Shown: piece after piece, positions 50,078 to 59,200 of the stretch
Layout: each line of letters opens with the position of its first letter
How positions within the stretch are numbered: the stretch's first letter is position 1
Source: Streptomyces sp. LHD-70
GTDB taxonomy: Bacteria > Actinomycetota > Actinomycetes > Streptomycetales > Streptomycetaceae
Reading direction: 5' to 3'
NCBI RefSeq assembly: GCF_031157275.1
Contig: NZ_JAVIFW010000002.1
Coordinates: forward strand, 496,001-560,000
DNA: 64,000 bases
Notes under the pieces: model-generated
Databases searched by the model: none
Told to the model about the DNA's origin: nothing
What the model saw: only the letters and a program-made list of their open reading frames with translations
Program-made: the position numbers and the translations under genes

Positions 50078-52186
50078 GTGACGTCTTCCCGTTCGCTGCC
50101 CGGCGTGGCGCTCGTCGCGACAGCACTCGCCGCGTTCGGCCTGTTCCTGTTGGCCCCGCCGCCACGGGCGTACGCCGACGACCCGGTCAGGCTCACCGGC
50201 GGCGGGCAGATCACCGACAAGGTAGGAGCGCTCGGCAACCGCGAGGACGCCGTCGAGCAGGCACTCGACCGGCTCTACGCGGACGGCGGGGTTCAGCTCT
50301 TCGTCGCGTACGTGCAGGACTTCTCCGGCCGTGACGCGCGGAGCTGGGCCGACGCGACGGCCCAGCGCAACGGCCTGGGCGCGGACGACGCGCTGCTCGC
50401 CATCGCCACCCGGGACCGGCAGTACGCCACCTCCGTGGACCAGGACTCGCCGCTCACCGACGCCCAGCTGCGGGAGGTCTCCCGTACCGCGATCGTGCCC
50501 GCGCTGCGGCAGAACGACTGGGCGGGCGCCGCGATGGGGGCCGCCGACGGGTACCTGGCCGTGCTCGCCGGGCAGCCCGTGCCCACCCCGAGGATCACGC
50601 CCGGCCTCGCCGATCCCGGCTCGGGCGCGAAGGGGATCACCGGGGACCTGGTGCTGCCGATCGTCGTGGTCGGCGGCGCGGGGGCGCTCGCGGCGTATGC
50701 GTACACCCGGCGCAAGCGGCGGGCCGCCACCCGCACCACCCCGCACGGCGGCGAGCGGGGCCCGCCGGTGGCGCCGCTCGACGAGCTCGACGCCGAGGCG
50801 AAGCGGCTGCTCGTCGCGACGGACGACGCGGTCCGCACCAGCACCGAGGAACTCGGCTTCGCCCGCGCCCAGTTCGGCGACGAGGCGGTGGCGCCGTTCG
50901 GTGCGGCGCTCACGTACGCGAACAGCGAGCTGACGGCGGCCTTCCGGCTGCGGCAGCGGCTCGACGACGCGACGCCGGAGAACGACACGACACGGCGGCG
51001 GATGCTGGAGGAGATCGTCGCCCGCTGCACCACCGCCGACCGGCGGCTCGACGCCGAGGCCGCCGCCTTCGACCGGCTGCGCGACCTGGAGAAGCACGCG
51101 CCGGACGCGCTCGCCCACGCCGGGGAGGAGTACCGGCGGGTCGGCGCACGGGCCGACACCGCCGCCGCCACGCTCACCGCGCTCAGCGGCCGGTACGCGG
51201 ACTCCGCCGCCGCGCCCGTCGCGGGCCATGTCGACGAGGCGCGCGATCGGCTCGTCTTCGCCGAGGCCCAGCTGGCTCCGGCCCGGGAGGCGGTGAGCGC
51301 GGGTGACAACGGGCGGGCCGCGGTCCATCTGCGGGCCGCCGAGGGCGCGTTGGACCAGGCGGGCACGCTCGTGGACGCGGTGGACCGGCTCGCGCAGGAG
51401 ATCGCCGAGGCGAGCGGGAAGCTGCCGGGTGCGCTCGTCGAGACCGACACGGACCTGGCGGACGCGCGCGGCCTCCTCAAGGGCACGGCGCCCGGGACCT
51501 CCACGGCCGACCTGCAGGGACGGATCGCGCGGGCCGAGTCGGTCGCCCAGGACGTGCGCGCGGAAGTGGCCGCCGGGCGCTACGACCCGATCGACGCGCT
51601 GCGCCGGGTCGAGGAGGCCGACGCGGCCCTCGACGAGGCGCTCGCCGGCGCGCGCGAACGCGAGAGCGCGGAACGGCGCGCCCGCGCGCTGCTCGACCAG
51701 GCCATGCTCACCGCGCGCAGCGCGATCGGCGCGGCGTCCGACTACGTGACGACCCATCGCGGCGCCGTCGGCAGCGGCGCCAGGACCCGGCTCGCCGAGG
51801 CCGAGCGGCACCTCGCGCAGGCGGAGTCGCTCGCCGCGGACGACGCCTCGGGCGCCCTCGCCACGACTCAGCGCGCGGACGCCCTGGCCAGGGAGGCACG
51901 GCAGCTCGCGGAGCAGGACGTGGGCGGGTTCGAGAGTCCGTACGGCGGCGGGTTCGGCGGTCCGACCGGCACGGTCGGCGGGCGCGGCGGGGGCGGGATG
52001 GGCGGCGCGGTGCTCGGCGGGATCATCCTCGGCGAGCTGCTGGGGGGCGGGCGGTCGCGCGGAGGCGGCGGGTTCGGAGGCGGGTTCGGGGGCGGCGGGT
52101 TCGGCGGCGGCTTCGGCGGGGGCGGGCCGGGGAGTTTCGGGGGCGGCGGGACGCGGGGGCGCAGGGGCGGCGGGGGGCGCTTCTGA
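50078..52186 (+). CDS. TPM-domain membrane protein with long coiled coil and Gly-rich tail
   Basis: A 702-aa protein starting at GTG 50078. A signal peptide (core about residues 10-25, cut near AYA-DD) is followed by a TPM domain at about 35-165 outside the membrane, then a membrane helix at about 192-208. The rest is inside: a long Ala/Glu/Arg-rich helical region (about 225-620) and a tail of Gly/Phe repeats (GGGFGGGFGGGGFGG) to the end. TPM proteins are linked to photosystem repair phosphatases in plants and to membrane proteins in bacteria; the bacterial role is unclear. The PspA gene follows 57 bp later, so a membrane-stress function is likely. Confidence 0.85.
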   Translation: MTSSRSLPGVALVATALAAFGLFLLAPPPRAYADDPVRLTGGGQITDKVGALGNREDAVEQALDRLYADGGVQLFVAYVQDFSGRDARSWADATAQRNGLGADDALLAIATRDRQYATSVDQDSPLTDAQLREVSRTAIVPALRQNDWAGAAMGAADGYLAVLAGQPVPTPRITPGLADPGSGAKGITGDLVLPIVVVGGAGALAAYAYTRRKRRAATRTTPHGGERGPPVAPLDELDAEAKRLLVATDDAVRTSTEELGFARAQFGDEAVAPFGAALTYANSELTAAFRLRQRLDDATPENDTTRRRMLEEIVARCTTADRRLDAEAAAFDRLRDLEKHAPDALAHAGEEYRRVGARADTAAATLTALSGRYADSAAAPVAGHVDEARDRLVFAEAQLAPAREAVSAGDNGRAAVHLRAAEGALDQAGTLVDAVDRLAQEIAEASGKLPGALVETDTDLADARGLLKGTAPGTSTADLQGRIARAESVAQDVRAEVAAGRYDPIDALRRVEEADAALDEALAGARERESAERRARALLDQAMLTARSAIGAASDYVTTHRGAVGSGARTRLAEAERHLAQAESLAADDASGALATTQRADALAREARQLAEQDVGGFESPYGGGFGGPTGTVGGRGGGGMGGAVLGGIILGELLGGGRSRGGGGFGGGFGGGGFGGGFGGGGPGSFGGGGTRGRRGGGGRF

Positions 52187-52243
52187 CTCGTACGCCTGCC
52201 AGGTCCCTCTCGTACGGCTTACCCCTTGTGCAAGGAGACAGAG

Positions 52244-52957
52244 ATGAGCAAGCAGACCATCCTCGGGCGGGTCGCCCAGCTCGCGAAGGCCAACATCAAC
52301 GCGTTGCTCGACCAGGCCGAGGATCCGCAGAAGATGCTGGACCAGCTGATCCGCGACTACACGAGCAACATCTCCGAGGCGGAGGAGGCGGTGGCCACGA
52401 CCATCGGCAATCTGCGGCTCCTGGAGGCGGACCACCGGGAGGACGTGGACGCGGCCGGCGAGTGGGGCGGCAAGGCGCGCGCCGCCAGCAACAAGGCCGA
52501 CCAGCTGCGCGCCGCCGGCGAGGGCGCGGACGCCGACCGCTTCGACGCGCTCGCCAAGGTGGCCCTTCAGCGGCAACTGCAGTCCGAGCGGGAGGCGAGG
52601 GACGCGGAGCCGACGATCGCCGCGCAGACGGAGGTGGTCGAGAAGCTGAAGTCGGGGCTTGACCGGATGAAGGGGAAGCTGACCGAACTCCAGTCGAAGC
52701 GCGACCAGTTGGTAGCTCGGGCCAAGACCGCGCAGGCGCAGAACCAGATGCTGGATGCGGCCCGGAGCATCGACGTACTCGACCCTACGAGTGAGCTGGG
52801 GCGGTTCGAGGAGAAGGTGCGGCGGGAGGAGGCGCGGGCGCTGGGCAAGGAGGAGTTGGCGGCGTCCTCCCTTGACGCGCAGTTCGAGGAGTTGGACGTA
52901 GCGTCCGACCAGGCGGAGATCGAGGCGCGGTTGGCTGCGCTGAAGCAGACGGCTTGA
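52244..52957 (+). CDS. pspA: PspA/IM30-family membrane-stress protein
   Basis: A 237-aa protein with ATG 52244 six nt after AAGGAGA; an upstream in-frame GTG lies in the leader. It is almost entirely helical coiled coil with the usual PspA opening (ILGRVAQLAKANINALLDQA), the EDPQKMLDQLIRDY helix 1/2 junction and a tail ending in alanine-rich helices. ESCRT-III-like PspA proteins polymerise on damaged membranes and block proton leakage. It is downstream of the TPM gene in the same direction, and the two probably form a membrane-maintenance operon. Confidence 0.9.
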   Translation: MSKQTILGRVAQLAKANINALLDQAEDPQKMLDQLIRDYTSNISEAEEAVATTIGNLRLLEADHREDVDAAGEWGGKARAASNKADQLRAAGEGADADRFDALAKVALQRQLQSEREARDAEPTIAAQTEVVEKLKSGLDRMKGKLTELQSKRDQLVARAKTAQAQNQMLDAARSIDVLDPTSELGRFEEKVRREEARALGKEELAASSLDAQFEELDVASDQAEIEARLAALKQTA

Positions 52958-52960
52958 TCC

Positions 52961-53047
52961 CTTCCCCGCCCCTTCCCGAAATCCTGCGGAGCTTCGGGGC
53001 TCCGCCCCGGACCCCGCTCCTCAAACGCCGGAGGGGCTGAATTTGAG
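52961..53047. repeat. Dispersed convergent-end repeat, copy C
   Basis: It contains GGGGC-tcc-GCCCC and the conserved tail CGCTCCTCAAACGCCGGAGG. It lies between pspA and the convergent phosphatase gene and is their only apparent terminator. Confidence 0.8.
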
Positions 53048-53049
53048 CC

Positions 53050-55683
53050 CTAGAACATGCTCAACAGCGCCTCCACCGAAGGCTCCTCCGTAGGACCTCC
53101 GTCCGGCAGTGGCAGTTCGAACCAGACCGTTTTGCCGCGGGGGGTGCGGCGGGAGCCCCAGGCGGCGCTGAGGAGGCCGACCAGTTGGAGGCCGCGGCCG
53201 CCCTCGTCCGTGTCGCGGGCTCGGCGGCGGCGGGGCTGGACCAGGCCCGCGTCCCAGACCTCGCAGACGAGGCTGCGGTCGAGGAGGAGGCGGAGCCGGA
53301 TCTCGCCCTCGCCGTAGCGCAGGGCGTTGGTGACCAGTTCGCTGACCAGCAACTCCGTGGTGTCGACGAGGGGTTCGAGGTCCCAGGCGAGCAGCTGGGC
53401 GCGGGCGTACTCGCGGGCGCGGCCGACGGAGCGGGGCTCGCGCGGGAGCGTCCAGTCGCCGACGGACTCGCCGGGCAGGCCCTGGACGCGGGCCATGAGG
53501 AGCGCGATGTCGTCCTCGCCGTGGTGGGTGTCCAGGGTGTTCAGGACGTGGTCGCAGGCGTCCTCGAGGGAGCGGGGCTCGCCCGGGGTGTCCGCCGGGG
53601 GCGTGATCGCGTCGCGGAAGGCGCGCAGGCCGTCGTCGAGCGGGTGGTCGCGGGACTCCACGAGGCCGTCGGTGTAGAGGGCGAGCAGGGCGCCCTCGGG
53701 GAGATCGATCTCGACCTCCTCGAAGGGCTCGCCGCCGACGCCGAGCGGCATCCCGGGCGGCACCTCCAGCATCAGCGCCGGCTCGCCGGGCTCGACCAGG
53801 ACGGGCGGCAGATGGCCCGCGTTGGCGAATGTGCAGCGCCGGGTGACCGGGTCGTAGACGGCGTACACGCAGGTCGCGAGGTACACCTCGGCCGGGTCGA
53901 TGTCGCGGCCCTGCAGCGCGCGGCGGGTGGACTGCGGGGACTGCGGCGGGCGCAGCTGGTTCCCGGCGGTGTGGGCGGGGTTGCCGAGGCCGCGGGCGAT
54001 CTCGTCGAGGGCGGAGAGCACTTCGGCGGGTTCGAGGTCGAGGAGCGCCAACGTCCGTACGGCCGTACGGAGTTCACCCATGGCGACGGCGGCGCGCAGG
54101 CCGCGGCCCATCACATCGCCGACGACGAGCGCGGTGCGGTGTCCGGGCAGTTCGATGACGTCGAACCAGTCGCCGCCGACCTCGGTGGCGGCGTTGCCTG
54201 GCAGGTAGCGGCAAGCGATGTCGAGCCCGGACGCCTCGGGGTCGCCGGGCGGGAGCAGGGAACGCTGCAGGATGAGTGCGCGCTCGTGCTCTCTTCGGTA
54301 CAGGCGGGCGTTGTCGATGCAGACGGCGGCGCGGGCGGCGAGTTCCACGGCGAGGGCGCGGTCGCGGTCGCCGAAGGGTTCGCTGCCCTTGGCGCGGGAG
54401 AAGCGGGCGAGTCCTACGACGGTGTCGTGGGCGACCATCGGCACGGCGAGCGTGGACTGCACCAGGCCGTTCTCGTCGCCCCCGGAGATCGTCACCGGGC
54501 GGGCGGTGCGCAGGGCGTCCGCGCAGGGCGAGTTGAAGGCGTAGCGGTGCACGGCGCCGACGGTGACGGGCGTGGCGCCCGCGTCGGCGAGCGGGGCGTC
54601 GGAGACGGCGCTGGCGAAGGCGACCCGGCGCAGCTCGGCCGAACCGTCGGCGAGGCTTCCGACCTGCGCGGACTCGTCGCCGTCGAGGAGGCCCTGGTAG
54701 AGGTCGACGGAGGCGAGGTCGCAGAAGACGGGGACCGTGACGTCGAGGAGTTCGCGTGCGGTGGTCTCCAGGTCGAGGGAGTTGCCGATGCGGGCGCCGG
54801 CCTCGTTGAGGAGGGCGAGGTTGCGGCGGGCGTTCGCGGCCTCGCGGGCGGCGGCTTGTCTGCGGGTGACGTCGGTGCCGAGCCCGGCGACGCCGATGGG
54901 CCGGCCGCTGCCGCTGTGCACGCGGTAGAGGTTGATCGACCAATGCCTGCGGTCGTTGTTGGAGCCGGGCGCGGGGCCGACGAGCTGCATGTCCGTCACG
55001 GACTCGCCGGTCTCCAGGACGTGCCGCAGCGCGGCCTGCATCCGCTCGGCCTCCTGCCGCGGCAGGTAGTCGTGGACGGTGCGGCCGCGGTGCTCGTCCG
55101 CGCCACCGCCGAAGACGGCCGCGAAGCGGCGGTTGGCGCGCTGCACCTTGAGGTCGGTGCCGAAGAGCAGGAAGCCGAAGGGTGATTGGCCGAAAATGGC
55201 CTGGGACGCGGCGAGGTCGGTCTCGATCCCGCGCAGGGCCCGTACGTCGACGACGATGCAGACCGCGGCCCGGTCGCCGTGCTCGGTCTCGGTGGGCATC
55301 ACGTACACCTCGGCGATGCCGTTCAGGGCGCGGTCGCCGGGCATCCGGAAGGGGACGACGCCCGTCCACTCACGCCCGTCGAGTATCTCGGCGACCTTGC
55401 GGTGGCCGGCTGCGCGCAGGTCGGCGGGGACGAACGCCTCGATCGGGTCCTTGCCGACGGCCTCCCGCGCGGGGATGCCGAAGAGCTGCTCGGCGCGGAG
55501 CGACCACTGGTCGATCAGCCCGTCGGGGCCGAGGGCGAAGGACGCGACCTTGATGTAGTCGTAGATCGAACCGGGCGGGCTCGACTGCCACGTGATGTCG
55601 CCGGGGGCACCCTCGGCGGCAGTTGGCCGAGTCTCGCCCCTTCGCTGCTCGGGCGTCCGCGCCCTGGCTGGTATCTCGCTCAC
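53050..55683 (-). CDS. PAS-PAS-GAF-SpoIIE phosphatase with HATPase domain
   Basis: An 877-aa soluble signalling protein. GTG 55681-55683 follows GGAGGGGA. Two PAS domains lie at about residues 45-155 and 165-280, and a GAF domain at about 300-470. A SpoIIE/PP2C phosphatase domain is at about 495-715, with the metal residues in GGDWFDVIELPGHRTALVVGD and the late HGEDDIALL motif. An RsbW-like ATPase domain is at about 735-865 (VTNALRYGEGEI, GGRGLQLV). The domain order is common in Streptomyces partner-switching proteins that control sigma factors through anti-anti-sigma phosphorylation. An insert in the phosphatase core (LRPPQSPQSTRRALQGRDI) is unusual. The adjacent HATPase protein is a probable partner. 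Confidence 0.92.
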   Translation of the reverse strand: MSEIPARARTPEQRRGETRPTAAEGAPGDITWQSSPPGSIYDYIKVASFALGPDGLIDQWSLRAEQLFGIPAREAVGKDPIEAFVPADLRAAGHRKVAEILDGREWTGVVPFRMPGDRALNGIAEVYVMPTETEHGDRAAVCIVVDVRALRGIETDLAASQAIFGQSPFGFLLFGTDLKVQRANRRFAAVFGGGADEHRGRTVHDYLPRQEAERMQAALRHVLETGESVTDMQLVGPAPGSNNDRRHWSINLYRVHSGSGRPIGVAGLGTDVTRRQAAAREAANARRNLALLNEAGARIGNSLDLETTARELLDVTVPVFCDLASVDLYQGLLDGDESAQVGSLADGSAELRRVAFASAVSDAPLADAGATPVTVGAVHRYAFNSPCADALRTARPVTISGGDENGLVQSTLAVPMVAHDTVVGLARFSRAKGSEPFGDRDRALAVELAARAAVCIDNARLYRREHERALILQRSLLPPGDPEASGLDIACRYLPGNAATEVGGDWFDVIELPGHRTALVVGDVMGRGLRAAVAMGELRTAVRTLALLDLEPAEVLSALDEIARGLGNPAHTAGNQLRPPQSPQSTRRALQGRDIDPAEVYLATCVYAVYDPVTRRCTFANAGHLPPVLVEPGEPALMLEVPPGMPLGVGGEPFEEVEIDLPEGALLALYTDGLVESRDHPLDDGLRAFRDAITPPADTPGEPRSLEDACDHVLNTLDTHHGEDDIALLMARVQGLPGESVGDWTLPREPRSVGRAREYARAQLLAWDLEPLVDTTELLVSELVTNALRYGEGEIRLRLLLDRSLVCEVWDAGLVQPRRRRARDTDEGGRGLQLVGLLSAAWGSRRTPRGKTVWFELPLPDGGPTEEPSVEALLSMF

Positions 55684-55853
55684 GCGACCGTCCCCTCCAG
55701 CTCACCGCCACCGACCAGGCCCATCGGACGGCTAGCCCGCAGTATCCAGCACTACGGCCGCACGCAACACCGCGTTCACATCTCCTGTCCGTCCCGACAT
55801 ATTCCGGCCGTGTGCCGTCGGGGCGTTCGAGGAGATCGGCTCTCCCTCACCTT

Positions 55854-56294
55854 CTAACCAGGCAGGGACACCTCGAACCACACGGTCTTGCCCGTCCTGC
55901 CTTGTCGAGTACCCCAGCGGCGCGCGGAACAGGCCACCAGCTGCAGTCCGCGCCCGCCTTCGTCATCGGGTTCGGCACTGCGTTCGCGGGGTGGATCCGG
56001 AAGCGGGTCGGACACTTCCACCCGCAGCGGATCGGAGCCGTTCACGGGTCGTACGAGGCGTACGCCGATGGGTCCGGTGGCGTGCCGCAGGGAGTTGGTG
56101 ACGAGTTCGCTGACGAGCAGCACGGTCATGTCGCCGACCTCGTCGAGCCCCCAGGCGTCGAGTTGTTTGCGCACGCGGGCGCGGGCGGTGCGGACGGCTC
56201 CGGGTTCGGCGGGGAAGTGCCACTCGGCGCGCTCCGGGCCCTCGGCTCCCTCAGCGCGGTCGCCGTCGCTGTCGATCACGCCGATCACTTCCAA
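55854..56294 (-). CDS. RsbW-like ATP-binding regulatory protein
   Basis: A 146-aa protein of the HATPase_c_2 family, akin to SpoIIAB/RsbW anti-sigma kinases. The N box LLVSELVTNSLRHATGPIGV and the G box DDEGGRGLQLV are intact. The start is uncertain: TTG 56292-56294 (used here) or GTG 56286-56288; neither has a strong ribosome site. It is 170 bp upstream of the SpoIIE phosphatase gene on the same strand. Many Streptomyces proteins of this kind have no known sigma target, and none lies beside it. Confidence 0.85.
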   Translation of the reverse strand: MEVIGVIDSDGDRAEGAEGPERAEWHFPAEPGAVRTARARVRKQLDAWGLDEVGDMTVLLVSELVTNSLRHATGPIGVRLVRPVNGSDPLRVEVSDPLPDPPRERSAEPDDEGGRGLQLVACSARRWGTRQGRTGKTVWFEVSLPG

Positions 56295-56455
56295 AAGGAC
56301 CAGGGGGAAGGTGGCAGTACCCGTCCGGTTTCATGGGGTTAATCAGCACATACCCGATATCAAGAGGGCCCTACCGTATGCGCGGGCGCACGGTGGAGCG
56401 AACGGCGCGACGAGTTCCGCGCCCGCCACCTCGCACGCCCCCTGCCGATGGGTCC

Positions 56456-56869
56456 TCACGAGCGATGCGCGTGCCAGCGTGCCGCCTCCGTCACCGCCGG
56501 CCGGTCGTGCTCCAGCCAGTCCACGTCCCAGAGCTCGTCGGGCGCGAGCCAGCGCAGCGCGTCGTGGTCCTCCAGGGGGCGTACGCCCTCGGGGCTCGCG
56601 GAGATCAACTCGGCGGCCCAGACCCGCAGGACGTACCCGGGGCGCTCGAGCGGCCACTCGCCGGGGACCCGTTCCAGGAGCTTGACCTCGACGCCGAGTT
56701 CCTCGCGCAGTTCGCGCACGAGGGCCTGCTCGGGGTCTTCGCCCGGTTCGACCTTGCCGCCGGGGAGTTCCCAGCGTCCGGCCAGGTGGGCGGGGGCGCT
56801 GCGCCGGGCGGCGAGCAGGCGCCCTCCGGCGTACAGGGCGCCGCCGACGACGAGGATGCGTTCCGTCAT
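56456..56869 (-). CDS. Nudix hydrolase, MutT-like
   Basis: A 137-aa hydrolase. The Nudix box begins at [15 protein letters not shown] and continues with RELREELGV, so all catalytic Glu residues are present. The size and the preceding LPGGK strand fit MutT/NUDT1-type sanitising of oxidised nucleotides or CTP pyrophosphohydrolase. The substrate cannot be read from sequence. ATG 56867-56869 has TAGGCT 7 nt upstream and appears leaderless. It stands alone between the RsbW-like gene and the SPOR-like gene. Confidence 0.9.
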   Translation of the reverse strand: MTERILVVGGALYAGGRLLAARRSAPAHLAGRWELPGGKVEPGEDPEQALVRELREELGVEVKLLERVPGEWPLERPGYVLRVWAAELISASPEGVRPLEDHDALRWLAPDELWDVDWLEHDRPAVTEAARWHAHRS

Positions 56870-56876
56870 GCGCCGG

Positions 56877-56882
56877 AGCCTA
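56877..56882 (-). promoter_or_regulatory. Likely -10 of leaderless Nudix promoter
   Basis: TAGGCT on the minus strand, 7 nt before the ATG at 56869. Confidence 0.45.
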
Positions 56883-56965
56883 GGCGCACTCCGGCGCCGG
56901 GCCGGAACGCCAGGGGCAATCCCCGGCCGTCGCGGACCCGCAAAGACCGGGAGACGTCCCCTGGG

Positions 56966-57145
56966 TCACGCGGTCTTCTGGCTCAGCCGCTCGATCACGT
57001 ACAGCTGCTTGTGGCCGCGGTTCTCCAGGCTGTCGGCGACCTGCTGGGCCTCCGACCTGGTGGCGTACCGGCCGACGCGGTAGCGGTTGCCGTTGTCGTC
57101 CTGGCGTATGACATGCCACGGGAGCATCGTGCTGCCTTCGTTCAT
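56966..57145 (-). CDS. SPOR-like miniprotein
   Basis: A 59-aa protein with ATG 57143-57145 behind GGAGAGGTG; the longer open frame lacks homology. It reads as one compact beta-alpha-beta unit: LPWHVIRQDDNGNRYRVGRY, then ATRSEAQQVADSLENRG, then a strand KQLYVIERL. This is the pattern of a half SPOR domain, and similar miniproteins are annotated as SPOR-domain proteins in Streptomyces. Without signal or membrane helix it is cytoplasmic, so binding to denuded peptidoglycan is doubtful. Function unknown. Confidence 0.8.
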   Translation of the reverse strand: MNEGSTMLPWHVIRQDDNGNRYRVGRYATRSEAQQVADSLENRGHKQLYVIERLSQKTA

Positions 57146-57416
57146 CGCACCTCTCCCCCCGCCGCCGGCCGTGGCCGTCTCCCGTCCGCTGACGCAATCC
57201 CGTGACGCATATGCCCGAGCGTACGCCCGGACTTCACACAGCGGATACGGAATAGCACAAAGAGATACGCAATCGGCCAGGACCGGACCAAGTCCGAGGG
57301 GGCGCACGGCTCGCGTGCGCCCCTCAAGGCCTGTGCGTCAGCACCGAAGACCGTACGCGGGCGGGGAGTTGAGCCCCCGTCACGGGCGGGGGGCGCCTCG
57401 CTTCACGGGCTCGCGG

Positions 57417-58166
57417 TCACTTCACCGGCAGGTGGTACGCCACGCGGTACCGGTCGGCGGGCACGACCACGTCCGCCGTCTCGACAGGGCGGCCCGAGGC
57501 GAAGTACGTCCGCTCGATGACGAGGACGACATGGCCCGGCACGCCGCCGAGCGCGAGGAGCTCCCCGGCGAGGCCGGGGCGGGCGCCGACCTCCTCCGCG
57601 ACGTTGTCGACGATCACGTCGATCGCGGCCATCCGCTCGACCACGCCGCAGCCGCCGAGCGGGCCCTCCTCGGGGAGCATCACCGGCGTACGCCCCGTGA
57701 CCGCCAGGGGCTCCCAGGAGGTGGAGAGCATCATGGGCTCACCGGCGTCCCGGAAGACGTACTTCGTCCGCATCACGCGGTCGCCCGGCTTGATCGCGAG
57801 CCGCTCGGCGATCTCCGGGTCGGCCTCGACCTGTTCGCTGCGGGACTCCCACGTGCCGCGCGCCCCGGCCTCGGCCTGCTCCTGCCGGAAGGGCGTGGAG
57901 CCGCTCGACCGGTACGCGGAGCGGGCGACGCGGCGCGGCACCGGGCGCTCCCGCACATAGGTGCCGGAGCCGGAGCGGCCCTCGACCAGGCCCTCGGCCA
58001 TCAGGACCTTGCGGGCCTCGAGGGCGACGGTGTCCGAGACCCCGTACTCCTCGCGGATGCGTGCCTGCGAGGGCAGCCGGGTGTGGGGCGGGAGCGCGCC
58101 GTTGACGATCTGCTTGCGAAGATCGTCGGCAACGCGCAGATACGCCGGCTGCTCACCGATTGTCAC
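57417..58166 (-). CDS. GntR-family transcriptional regulator (HutC/UTRA type)
   Basis: A 249-aa repressor-type protein starting at GTG 58164-58166 behind GGGAGTGG. The winged helix at about residues 5-75 contains LPSQARIREEYGVSDTVALE and the wing GRSGSGTYV. The C-terminal UTRA ligand domain covers about 100-245. An imperfect inverted repeat 16 nt upstream may be its own operator. No metabolic operon adjoins, so the ligand is unknown; such regulators in Streptomyces include DasR-like and morphology regulators. Confidence 0.9.
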   Translation of the reverse strand: MTIGEQPAYLRVADDLRKQIVNGALPPHTRLPSQARIREEYGVSDTVALEARKVLMAEGLVEGRSGSGTYVRERPVPRRVARSAYRSSGSTPFRQEQAEAGARGTWESRSEQVEADPEIAERLAIKPGDRVMRTKYVFRDAGEPMMLSTSWEPLAVTGRTPVMLPEEGPLGGCGVVERMAAIDVIVDNVAEEVGARPGLAGELLALGGVPGHVVLVIERTYFASGRPVETADVVVPADRYRVAYHLPVK

Positions 58167-58181
58167 GAGCCACTCCCATCA

Positions 58182-58210
58182 GGTTGACAGACAGCAACAG
58201 CCTGACAACC
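58182..58210 (-). promoter_or_regulatory. Possible operator of the GntR gene
   Basis: GGTTGACAG and CTGACAACC form an inverted repeat with one mismatch and an 11-nt spacer, just upstream of the GTG. Autoregulation is common in the family. Confidence 0.4.
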
Positions 58211-58243
58211 CACGGTTGAGGACCGCAACCTTAGGCCAGAGAA

Positions 58244-59110
58244 TCACCCGAAGTGATGACTTGTCTTGACGGAGACCGCGGCACCCTCACCGGGGTTGCC
58301 GTCGAGGCCGCCCGGGTCGCCTTCGAGGCCGCCCGGGTCGCCGTCCTGGCCCCCGGTGGATCCAGAACCTCCGTCGGACCCGCCGCCCGTCGTGTCCCGC
58401 AGCGAGCCGGTGAGCTTGCCGCCGTCCTCCGCGCCGACGAGGCAGGTCACGGTGCGGTCGCCGAGGGACCAGCTCCGCGCGGTCGGGTAGAAGTAGTAGT
58501 CGTAGACGTTGCCGGAGGACGCCGCGCGGTCACCGAAGTAGCCCTCGGAGAAGGCCGCACAGCGTTCCTCGGCGAGGCGGCTGATGCGGTCCACGCCGGG
58601 GTAAGGCCCTTCGTCGAGGCGGAAGTTGCCGTACGCCTCGCCGTCATGGGGCTGCGCGCAGTCCACGATGTCCACGTCGTAGGTCTCGCCCTCCAGCTTG
58701 CCCGTGGGCGAGTCGAAGCAGTCCCCCTCCGCCAGCGAGAACGCCGAGCGGTCGTCCCGCGACTCCTCGGCCGCGCCCGTGAAGCCGCCCCAGAAGCTCG
58801 CGGCCCAGCCGAGCGAGAAGGCGAGCACGACGAAGGCGGTACCGATCGAGGAGAGGGTGACGCCCGCGACCGCCATGCCCTTGCCGCGCTGCCCGTTCCG
58901 CTTGATCTGCGAGAGCGCGACGAGCCCGAGGACCAGGCCGAGCGGCGGCAGGAAGCACAGGATGCCGAGCACCATCGACGTGACGGCCAGCCCGTTGGTC
59001 GACTGCGGCTGCTGCGGGTACGGATAGGGCGGCTGCCAGCCGTACGGCGGCGGAGCGCCCTGCCCGTAAGGCGGCGGCTGCGGGCCCTGGGGCGGCGGGG
59101 GTATGGCCAC
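58244..59110 (-). CDS. DUF4190/septum-formation-domain membrane protein
   Basis: A 288-aa protein starting at GTG 59108-59110 (AGGAG, 10 nt upstream). Residues 1-38 are a Pro/Gln/Tyr-rich cytoplasmic tail. Two helices at about 40-65 and 78-102 make a DUF4190 unit. The outer domain at about 115-225 has paired Cys (GDCFDSP, VDCAQPHDGEAYG, EERCAAF, VTCLV) as in the Septum_form family. A Gly/Asp-rich tail with GDPGGL repeats ends the protein. These proteins are abundant in actinobacteria; a link with division is suggested by the family name only. It is transcribed alone. Confidence 0.8.
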   Translation of the reverse strand: MAIPPPPQGPQPPPYGQGAPPPYGWQPPYPYPQQPQSTNGLAVTSMVLGILCFLPPLGLVLGLVALSQIKRNGQRGKGMAVAGVTLSSIGTAFVVLAFSLGWAASFWGGFTGAAEESRDDRSAFSLAEGDCFDSPTGKLEGETYDVDIVDCAQPHDGEAYGNFRLDEGPYPGVDRISRLAEERCAAFSEGYFGDRAASSGNVYDYYFYPTARSWSLGDRTVTCLVGAEDGGKLTGSLRDTTGGGSDGGSGSTGGQDGDPGGLEGDPGGLDGNPGEGAAVSVKTSHHFG

Positions 59111-59200
59111 GGGTACGGTGCTCCTGGTCGGGATCGGACGGCGGTACATGCGAACGGTCGCGCGAATCGTACGTCGGGGCAGCGGGGCCGGGGGCGGCAG

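Noticed and set aside
56310-56345. SigB-type promoter (GGGTAC box) before the RsbW-like gene
   Set aside because: GGGTAC is present but the GNNT -35 partner is about 18 nt away instead of 14-16.
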